Assembly (NCBI GenBank): GCA_964385645.1
Contig: CAYLPT010000081.1
Location: forward strand, 1-6,226
Source: CAYLPT01 sp964385645
Lineage (GTDB): Bacteria > Armatimonadota > Hebobacteria > Hebobacterales > Hebobacteraceae
Direction: 5' to 3'
Length of the DNA: 6,226 nt
In this document: positions 1 through 4,975 of the stretch, one piece after another
Layout: each line of letters begins with the position of its first letter
Position numbering within the stretch: position 1 is the stretch's first letter
Notes under the pieces: model-generated
Databases searched by the model: none
The model's input: the letters and a program-made list of their open reading frames with translations, nothing else
What the model was told of the DNA's origin: nothing
Translations under genes and position numbers: made by a program

Positions 1-1
1 G

Positions 2-220
2 GGCGTGGTGCACCGCCGGCGGCTGAGCTGGGGGCAGGTGAAGCGGGTGGTGCGGGACGGCCGGGGGGTGAAGCTGAGCCCGCTGGCGCGCCCTTCGAGA
101 CTGGGCGCGGGGCGTGGTATATACCTGTGGTTCGCGGGCAACGAGGAAGAGGTGATGGCGGCCATCGCCCGCTACACAGGACTGGGGGCGGCCGGTGGAG
201 AGGATGGACCAGGGGAGTGA
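2..220 (+). CDS. 3' end of an unrecognised protein (partial at window start)
   Basis: The frame is open from the first bases of the window to a TGA at 218-220, leaving about 72 C-terminal residues. A GTG at position 5 could start a short protein, but nothing upstream is visible to support it, so a truncated longer gene is more likely. The piece is basic at first (HRRRLSW, VKRVVRDGR), then reads LSPLARPSRLGAGRGIYLWF, followed by an acidic NEEEVMAAIARYTG helix. This resembles the end of small bacterial PH-like domains (strands followed by one C-terminal helix), but that is a pattern impression only. The last 20 residues are Gly-rich and are partly shared with the overlapping next gene. The 17-base overlap and shared strand suggest it belongs to the same operon as the membrane genes downstream. 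Function unknown. Confidence 0.55.
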   Translation, partial: GVVHRRRLSWGQVKRVVRDGRGVKLSPLARPSRLGAGRGIYLWFAGNEEEVMAAIARYTGLGAAGGEDGPGE

Positions 221-512
221 GAGGCTGCTGCGCGCGCAGTGGGGGGCCGAGGGACGACAGGCGCGCGCGGAGGCGGTGATCGAGAAGCTGGCGCGGGCGA
301 TCAAGGCGCGGCGTCTGGAGGGCCCGGCCGCGTTGTTCCTGGAGCTGAACCGCCCGCTGGGGTTCCTCATGAGCCAGGTGACGCTGTTCGCGCGGCCGTT
401 CCTGGCCGTCTTCGTGCCAGCGGGGGAGGTGGAGGCGGCGGCGGAGGTGTTGGACGATCCGGAGGCGATGGAGCGGCTGCTGGAGCGGCTGGCGGAGGGA
501 AGTGACGGCTGA
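204..512 (+). CDS. Small conserved-type protein with one hydrophobic stretch
   Basis: Encodes 102 residues from the ATG at 204. A GTG at 195 in the same frame would add three residues. I prefer the ATG because GGAGAGG (197-203) lies just upstream, although the spacing is short, so the start is uncertain. The protein begins with a charged helical region rich in Arg and Glu. A hydrophobic stretch follows (FLELNRPLGFLMSQVTLF, then ARPFLAVFVP), and an acidic C-terminal helix (DDPEAMERLLERLAEG) ends it. The middle stretch is hydrophobic enough to be membrane-associated, but Asn, Arg, Pro and Gln make a clean transmembrane helix doubtful. The stop codon overlaps the next start by one base (TGATG), so translation is coupled to the DUF6754-like gene. 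From memory, small proteins with a similar hydrophobic segment sit beside DUF6754-type genes, which would make this an accessory subunit. No function is known. Confidence 0.75.
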   Translation: MDQGSERLLRAQWGAEGRQARAEAVIEKLARAIKARRLEGPAALFLELNRPLGFLMSQVTLFARPFLAVFVPAGEVEAAAEVLDDPEAMERLLERLAEGSDG

Positions 513-1309
513 TGGGGGGGCTTGAGCACGCCAACTGGTTCATGCGGGTGCTGTTCGTGGCCATGGGCGCGACCATCGTGACCAGCGTGCTGCTGGCGCA
601 GCGGGGTCGGGCGATGTTCGTGCGGCGGATCCCCGGGCTGACGGCCATCGAGGAGGCGGTGGGGCGGGCGACCGAGATGGGCCGGCCGATCTTGTTCTCG
701 CCCGGACTGGACGGCATCTCCATCGTGACCCTGCAGGCGCTCGCCATCCTCGCCTACATCGTGCGGCTGGCGGCGGAGCGGGCGACGCGGGTGATCGTGG
801 CGCTGCGGGCCAGCGAGGTGTACCCGGTGGCGGAGGAGGTGGTGAGGGAGGCGTGTGAGGCGGCGGGGAGGCCGGAGGCGTTTCGGCCCCAGGATGTACG
901 CTTCGTTGCCGAGGAGCAGTTTGCCTACGCGCTGGGGACGGTGGGGATCATGGCCAGGGAGCAGACCGCGACGACGTTCCTATTCGGCGGGTTCTACGCG
1001 GAGGCGCTGATCCTGGCGGAGAACGGGCGGGCGCTGGGCGCGCTCCAGGTGGCGGGCTGCCCCGACCCGGTGCAGATCCCGTTCTTCATCGCCACCTGCG
1101 ACTACGTGGTGATCGGGGATGAGTTCTACGCCGCCAGCGCCTACCTGACGCGGGAGCCGACGCTGACCGGCAGCCTGGTGGGGCAGGACCTCGTGAAGGC
1201 CGGCCTGATCGCGCTCGTGCTGGCGGGCATTGGCGTGGCGACCTATCTGGGGCAGGCGGCGAACATGGACCACAACCTGCTGGTCCGGCTGCTGGGAGGA
1301 GGGGGGTAG
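512..1309 (+). CDS. DUF6754-type membrane-anchored protein
   Basis: A 265-residue protein with a transmembrane helix near each end (about residues 10-29 and 229-248) and a globular alpha/beta region between them. I recognise the family, DUF6754 (function unknown), from several stretches: RRIPGLTAIEEAVGRATEMG at 38-57, FGGFYAEALILAENG at 158-172, and VQIPFFIATCDY at 187-198 followed by DEFYAASAYLTREP. This recognition is from memory and was not checked against a profile. The cluster QRGRAMFVRR directly after the first helix predicts, by the positive-inside rule, that the central domain is cytoplasmic. The segment GRPILFSPGLDG (57-68) followed by a long hydrophobic helix looks like a strand-loop-helix unit. 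The ATG overlaps the previous stop, with GGAGG at 494-498. It is the third of six tightly spaced genes and probably part of one membrane complex. Confidence 0.85.
   Translation: MGGLEHANWFMRVLFVAMGATIVTSVLLAQRGRAMFVRRIPGLTAIEEAVGRATEMGRPILFSPGLDGISIVTLQALAILAYIVRLAAERATRVIVALRASEVYPVAEEVVREACEAAGRPEAFRPQDVRFVAEEQFAYALGTVGIMAREQTATTFLFGGFYAEALILAENGRALGALQVAGCPDPVQIPFFIATCDYVVIGDEFYAASAYLTREPTLTGSLVGQDLVKAGLIALVLAGIGVATYLGQAANMDHNLLVRLLGGGG
1297..1302 (+). promoter_or_regulatory. Shine-Dalgarno AGGAGG inside the 3' end of the DUF6754-type gene
   Basis: A perfect AGGAGG lies 7 bases before the GTG at 1310 and supports that unusual start. It is formed by the final Gly codons of the preceding gene (C-terminus LLGGGG), so the poly-Gly tail and the ribosome binding site are the same DNA. 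TAG and GTG abut without a gap. Confidence 0.8.
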
Positions 1310-2134
1310 GTGCTGAGGCTCTTCCAGCCGGCCACTCACCAGGGGGTGCTGGTGGCGGCGCTGGCGGGCGCGCTCGTCCTCAGCATCGCGCTCCTGTACT
1401 GCCTCCATCGGTTCCTGGGCCCTCGACAGCGCAGGCGGCTGATCGCCGCCGTGACCTTCGTCGCCGGGCTCTTCTACGGGCTCGAGTACTTCTACCCGGC
1501 CCGCGAGGGCAGGAACTTCCTCACCCCCTGGATCGAGCCCGTGAGCACCATGCTGGCGGTGATCGGGGCGTTCACGGTGGGGCTGGGGATCTACAGCCTC
1601 TGTCAGGTGCACGGACGGAACGTGGCCCAGCGCCGCTCCGGTTGGCACAACAGCGCAGCCTTCTTCGGGGCAATGGCGGCGATGCTGGTCTTCGGGCTGT
1701 GGGACTACTACCTCAGGCTGCCGGAGCCGCAGCCGCAGGTGCTGCCCTGGCCCAAGGCGGTCTACGCGATCCTCTTCGGCGGGCTCTATGCTCCCCTCCA
1801 GGCGGCGACCTTCTCCCTGCTGGCCTTCTACATCGCCTCGGCGGCCTACCGCGCCTTCCGCATCCGCAGCGCGGAGGCGGCGTTGATGATGGCGGCGGCC
1901 TTCGTGGTGATGCTGGGGCAGGTGCCGGTGGGCGCGTGGCTCACTGGCTTCATCCCCCTCGATTCGGCATGGGCCTTCTTCCGGCTGGAGGTGCTGGGCG
2001 ACTGGATCATGCGGTGGCTGAACATGCCGGCGCAGCGAGGGATCGTGTTCGGGATCGCGGTGGGGGCGTTGGCTATGTCCCTGCGCATCTGGCTCAGCCT
2101 CGAGCGGGGCACCTTCTTCTCGGAGGGGACCTGA
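1310..2134 (+). CDS. Polytopic membrane protein of unknown function (about 7 helices)
   Basis: Encodes 274 residues from a GTG placed directly after the previous stop and 7 bases behind a perfect AGGAGG. I see about seven hydrophobic helices, roughly at 12-33, 43-62, 76-97, 113-131, 150-178, 189-214 and 241-262. Loops carry basic clusters (RFLGPRQRRR at 34-43, HGRNVAQRRSGWHN at 101-114) that should lie in the cytoplasm. A Pro/Gln-rich linker (LPEPQPQVLPWP, 137-148) precedes helix 5. Near the end, the segment FFRLEVLGDWIMRWLNMP (223-240) is aromatic and charged, and could be an amphipathic re-entrant or interfacial helix. There is no transporter, channel or enzyme signature I recognise, and no ATPase motif. 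Its place between two anchored globular proteins, with 0- and 1-base spacing, suggests an integral scaffold subunit of the same complex. Function unknown. Confidence 0.8.
   Translation: MLRLFQPATHQGVLVAALAGALVLSIALLYCLHRFLGPRQRRRLIAAVTFVAGLFYGLEYFYPAREGRNFLTPWIEPVSTMLAVIGAFTVGLGIYSLCQVHGRNVAQRRSGWHNSAAFFGAMAAMLVFGLWDYYLRLPEPQPQVLPWPKAVYAILFGGLYAPLQAATFSLLAFYIASAAYRAFRIRSAEAALMMAAAFVVMLGQVPVGAWLTGFIPLDSAWAFFRLEVLGDWIMRWLNMPAQRGIVFGIAVGALAMSLRIWLSLERGTFFSEGT
2122..2126 (+). promoter_or_regulatory. Shine-Dalgarno GGAGG for the gene at 2136
   Basis: GGAGG followed by GG lies inside the last codons of the preceding membrane protein gene and ends 9 bases before the ATG at 2136. It favours that start over the in-frame ATG at 2202 (residue 23), which sits closer to the first transmembrane helix. 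Confidence 0.65.
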
Positions 2135-2135
2135 G

Positions 2136-3011
2136 ATGGGGCGACCGCCGGGGAGGGCTGACCGATCAGCGCAGGAGGCCGGAGGGGGCTTCTGGGGGCG
2201 GATGCAGGGCATCCCGCGCTACTACATCCACCTGCTGCTGGCCGGGGTGGTGGTGTGGCAGTTGCTGGCGCCGATCTCGATGCCGATCGCGCCCAGCGCC
2301 GCCACGCAGGGGGTGTATGATGCGATCGCGGCGGTCCCGGACGACAAGCTGATCGTCATCAGCGCGGACTGGGACGCCAGCACCCAGGCGGAGACGGGGC
2401 CCCAGACCCAGGCGATCGTGCAGGCCTGCCTGCGGGAGGGGAAGCGCTTCGCCCTGATGAGCCTGGGGGCGCCAATGGGAATTCGGCTGGCCCACGAGAT
2501 CGCGCAGGAGGCGGCCCGTGAGCACGGGGCTGAGTATGGGGTGGACTGGTGCAACTGGGGCTACAAGTACGGCTACGGGAACGTGCTCATGGCGCTGGCG
2601 AAGGATATCCCGAGGGCGGTGGGCAGCGACTTCTACGGCACGCCGGTCGCCGAGCTGCCGATGATGGAGGGCGTGACCGACATCAGGGGCATCGGGCTGG
2701 TGATCGAGGTGACGGGGCTGGCCGCCATCACCGAGATCTGGCTGGGGCTCATCCAGGGGCCGTATGGCACCCCGCTGGCGAGCGCTTACACGGCGGTGAT
2801 GGCGCCTGGCTACTACCCCTATCTGGACTCCGGACAGATGCAGGGGATGCTCGTCGGAGCGAAGGGCGCGGCCGAGATGGAGGCCCTGGTGGAGCGGCCG
2901 GGCAAGGCGGTGGCGGTGATGAACGTGCAGTCCTGGGCGCACGTGCTCATCATCGCGCTGATCGTGATCGGCAACGCCGGCTATGTGCTGGCGGGACGGC
3001 GGCGGCGATGA
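2136..3011 (+). CDS. Membrane-anchored protein with large extracytoplasmic domain
   Basis: Encodes 291 residues. A basic N-terminus (five Arg in the first 28 residues) precedes a transmembrane helix at about 31-50. A large domain (about 55-262) follows, then a second helix at about 267-286 and a terminal RRRR. Basic flanks at both ends place the termini inside and the domain outside. The domain opens with DDKLIVISADWDAST (69-83), which reads as a strand and loop, and a helix ending in AIVQACLREGKR with Cys98. An aromatic-rich patch DWCNWGYKYGYG (137-148) contains Cys139. It closes with AVMAPGYYPYLDSGQ (220-234) and MLVGAKGAAEME (238-249). The last part resembles conserved C-terminal motifs (GGxxGAAEYE-like) of uncharacterised membrane proteins that I recall next to DUF6754-type genes. 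The layout mirrors that gene, and the two may be distant paralogues. No catalytic site can be assigned. Confidence 0.8.
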   Translation: MGRPPGRADRSAQEAGGGFWGRMQGIPRYYIHLLLAGVVVWQLLAPISMPIAPSAATQGVYDAIAAVPDDKLIVISADWDASTQAETGPQTQAIVQACLREGKRFALMSLGAPMGIRLAHEIAQEAAREHGAEYGVDWCNWGYKYGYGNVLMALAKDIPRAVGSDFYGTPVAELPMMEGVTDIRGIGLVIEVTGLAAITEIWLGLIQGPYGTPLASAYTAVMAPGYYPYLDSGQMQGMLVGAKGAAEMEALVERPGKAVAVMNVQSWAHVLIIALIVIGNAGYVLAGRRRR

Positions 3012-3676
3012 ACCCGGACGCCTATGTGCTGTGGGCAGCGGCGATCGCGACCCTCGGGGTGTACACCATCCTCTATCGGGAGAACCCGATCTCGCGGCTG
3101 TTCGAGCACATCTTCGTGGGGCTGAGCGCGGGCTACCTGTTGGTCATCACCTGGACGCTCAACCTGGAGGCCAAGTGGTGGCAGCCCATGGTCGCCGAGC
3201 GGCGCTGGTGGTGGGTGTTCGCGCCGGTGGCGGGAGGCTTGTTCTACTTCATCTTCAGCCGGCGGCTGAGCTGGCTGGCGCGGCTGGTGATGGGGCTGTT
3301 CTTCGGCGCGGGGGCAGGGACGTTCTTCCGGCAGTTCTTCCCGATCTACGCGCCCCAGTTCTACGCCTGCTTCAAGCCCCTGCGCCCGGATGCGGAGCTG
3401 CCCTGGTCGCAGGTCCTGCTGCACCACTGGATGTTCGTGATCATCCTCCTGACAGTGCTGAGCTACTTCTTCTTCTCCGTCTCCCACGAGGGGCGGGCGG
3501 GGCGGGCGCTGGGGCGGGCGTCGCTGCTCGGGCGCTGGTTCATGATGATTGCCTTCGGGGCGATGTTCGGCAACACCGTCATGGCCCGCGTCTCGCTGTT
3601 CATCGGGCGGATGCGGTTCCTGCTCACGGACTGGCTGGGCTCCTTCATCCCCTGGTTCGCGGGGCGGGGCCTGTAG
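3008..3676 (+). CDS. Polytopic membrane protein of unknown function (about 6 helices)
   Basis: Encodes 222 residues from the ATG at 3008, which overlaps the previous TGA as ATGA. The frame is open far upstream, but the upstream translation is the low-complexity type expected from reading a GC-rich gene out of frame, so this ATG is preferred. Only a weak G-rich Shine-Dalgarno precedes it, consistent with coupled translation. Hydrophobic helices lie near residues 4-22, 35-52, 69-84, 90-108, 140-158 and 176-200. After helix 1, the stretch YRENPISRLFEHIFVGLSAG (23-42) has charged residues beside the membrane. I recall a similar pattern (N-P, then E-H-x-F-V-G-x-S-A-G-Y) in uncharacterised proteins of equivalent clusters, so these charged residues may be functional. 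The protein is rich in Phe and Trp. It is the last gene of the coupled membrane cluster. No enzymatic or transport family is recognised. Confidence 0.82.
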   Translation: MNPDAYVLWAAAIATLGVYTILYRENPISRLFEHIFVGLSAGYLLVITWTLNLEAKWWQPMVAERRWWWVFAPVAGGLFYFIFSRRLSWLARLVMGLFFGAGAGTFFRQFFPIYAPQFYACFKPLRPDAELPWSQVLLHHWMFVIILLTVLSYFFFSVSHEGRAGRALGRASLLGRWFMMIAFGAMFGNTVMARVSLFIGRMRFLLTDWLGSFIPWFAGRGL

Positions 3677-3693
3677 GCGGGGGGCGCTTCCGC

Positions 3694-3697
3694 GAGG
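3694..3697 (+). promoter_or_regulatory. Shine-Dalgarno GAGG for the tRNA methylthiotransferase gene
   Basis: GAGG sits 6 bases before the ATG at 3704 in the 27-base gap after the membrane cluster. It supports this start, which places the conserved LGC motif at residues 11-13, as usual for the family. No promoter or T-run terminator is visible in the gap. Confidence 0.5.
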
Positions 3698-3703
3698 CTC
3701 GCC

Positions 3704-4948
3704 ATGGGCCGGCCGGCGGTCTGTGTCATCACCCTGGGCTGCAAGGTGAACCAGTGCGACGGTGAGGACATGTGCCGGGCGCTGGCGGGCCGCGGATGGC
3801 GAATCTCCGCCCGGGGCGAGGCGGCGGAGGCGTTCATCGTCAACACCTGCACGGTGACCGCGACCGCGGACGCCAAGGCGCGCAAGCTCGTTCGGCGGCT
3901 GGCGCGGGCCCACCCCGGCGCCACGATCGTCGTCACCGGCTGCCTCGCGCAGCGAGACCCGGAGGCGGTCGCCGGCCTGCCGGGGGTGGCCGCGGTGGTG
4001 CCCAACGCCCGCAAGGGAGAGATCGCCGACCTCCTCCATCTCAGCTCCAACCCGGACCCCGCGGTCGCCGGCCGGCCGCCGGGGGCGCGCACTCGGGCCT
4101 TCGTGAAGGTGCAGGACGGCTGCGACCAGGGGTGCGCCTACTGCGCGGTCCCCGAGGCCCGCGGCAAGCCCTGGAGCAGGCCGCTTGGGGACGCGTTGGC
4201 CGAGGTGAGGGCGCGGGTGGAGGCCGGGGCGCGGGAGGTCGTGTTGTGCGGCATCCGTCTGGGGGCCTATCAGACGCCGGAGGGGGGGCTGGCGGCGCTC
4301 CTCCTGGGTCTGCGCGAGGTGGAGGCGCGGCTTCGGCTGAGCTCGCTCGAGCCCATGGACCTGGGGGAGGAGCTGCTGGAGGAGATGGCCGGACACCCGC
4401 GGCTGTGTCGTCACGTGCATGTCCCGCTGCAGTCCGGCGACGACGGGGTGCTGGAGGCGATGGGCCGCGGCTACACAGCCGAGGAGTATCGAGGGCTGGT
4501 GGCGCGCCTGCGCGCGGTGTGGCCGGAGGTGGCGATCAGCACCGATGTGATGGCGGGCTTCCCGGGCGAGACGCCGGAGCAGTTCGCGCGCACGGCGCGG
4601 CTGCTGCGGGAGGTCCGCTTCACCCGCGTCCACGTGTTCCCGTACTCTCCCCGACCAGGGACGCCTGCGGCCCGGCGGCGGGACCAGGTCCCCGCGGCGG
4701 AGAGGCGGGCGCGGGCGGCGCAACTGCTGGAGGTGGCGGAGGGCCTGGCGCGGGAGGCGGCGGAGGCGTGGGTCGGCCGAGAGGTCGAGGCGCTGGTTGA
4801 GGAGCGCCGGGGCGAGATGCTGAGTGGGCTGACGGAGCACTATGTGCGGGTCCGCGCGCCAGGGCCGGCGGCATGGGTGGGCCGGCTGGTGAGGCTGCGG
4901 GCCGTCGCTGCCCAGGGCGGCGAGCTGAGGGGCGAGCCGGTGGGCTAG
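3704..4948 (+). CDS. mtaB: tRNA t6A37 methylthiotransferase, MtaB type (radical SAM)
   Basis: Encodes 414 residues, a normal length for MtaB. The enzyme adds a methylthio group to C2 of N6-threonylcarbamoyladenosine at tRNA position 37, giving ms2t6A in tRNAs that read ANN codons. It acts in the cytoplasm. All three domains are visible. The N-terminal MTTase domain has TLGCKVNQ (Cys13), VNTCTVT (Cys49) and VTGCLAQ (Cys80), which bind the auxiliary 4Fe-4S cluster. The radical SAM domain has CDQGCAYC (Cys140, 144, 147) for the SAM cluster, and later HVPLQSGDD and STDVMAGFPGET. A C-terminal TRAM domain for RNA binding starts near residue 356 (WVGREVEALVEE). GCKVN plus VNTCTVT favours MtaB over MiaB (GCQMN) or RimO (GCxKN). 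Odd points are extra N-terminal cysteines (7, 18, 24), with Cys18 where Tyr or another residue is usual. Probably constitutive, on the cluster transcript. Confidence 0.93.
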   Translation: MGRPAVCVITLGCKVNQCDGEDMCRALAGRGWRISARGEAAEAFIVNTCTVTATADAKARKLVRRLARAHPGATIVVTGCLAQRDPEAVAGLPGVAAVVPNARKGEIADLLHLSSNPDPAVAGRPPGARTRAFVKVQDGCDQGCAYCAVPEARGKPWSRPLGDALAEVRARVEAGAREVVLCGIRLGAYQTPEGGLAALLLGLREVEARLRLSSLEPMDLGEELLEEMAGHPRLCRHVHVPLQSGDDGVLEAMGRGYTAEEYRGLVARLRAVWPEVAISTDVMAGFPGETPEQFARTARLLREVRFTRVHVFPYSPRPGTPAARRRDQVPAAERRARAAQLLEVAEGLAREAAEAWVGREVEALVEERRGEMLSGLTEHYVRVRAPGPAAWVGRLVRLRAVAAQGGELRGEPVG

Positions 4949-4960
4949 CGCGGCGCGCTC

Positions 4961-4966
4961 AGGAGG
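4961..4966 (+). promoter_or_regulatory. Shine-Dalgarno AGGAGG for the glycosyltransferase gene
   Basis: A perfect AGGAGG in the 27-base gap after the mtaB stop. It decides the start. The in-frame ATG at 4967 directly abuts it and is too close, while the ATG at 4976 is 9 bases away and well placed. Confidence 0.8.
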
Positions 4967-4975
4967 ATGACGACC

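Noticed and set aside
116..125. Perfect palindrome GGTATATACC, AT-rich in a GC-rich context, possible -10 or operator
   Set aside because: It is only 10 bases, lies within an open coding frame (codons for Gly-Ile-Tyr-Leu region), and has no matching -35 or nearby start at a promoter-like distance.
980..2212. 410-codon open frame on the minus strand
   Set aside because: It is antisense to two coupled membrane protein genes and has low-complexity His/Arg/Pro/Gln composition. It is a GC-rich shadow.
2549..3007. Upstream in-frame extension of the membrane protein starting at 3008
   Set aside because: The extension overlaps the previous gene out of frame and encodes Gly/Arg/Ala-rich sequence without helices. 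The ATGA junction at 3008 is the natural start.
3677..3703. Possible terminator or promoter between the membrane cluster and mtaB
   Set aside because: The 27-base gap has short GC-rich complementarity but no stable stem followed by T residues and no promoter elements. Read-through seems likely.
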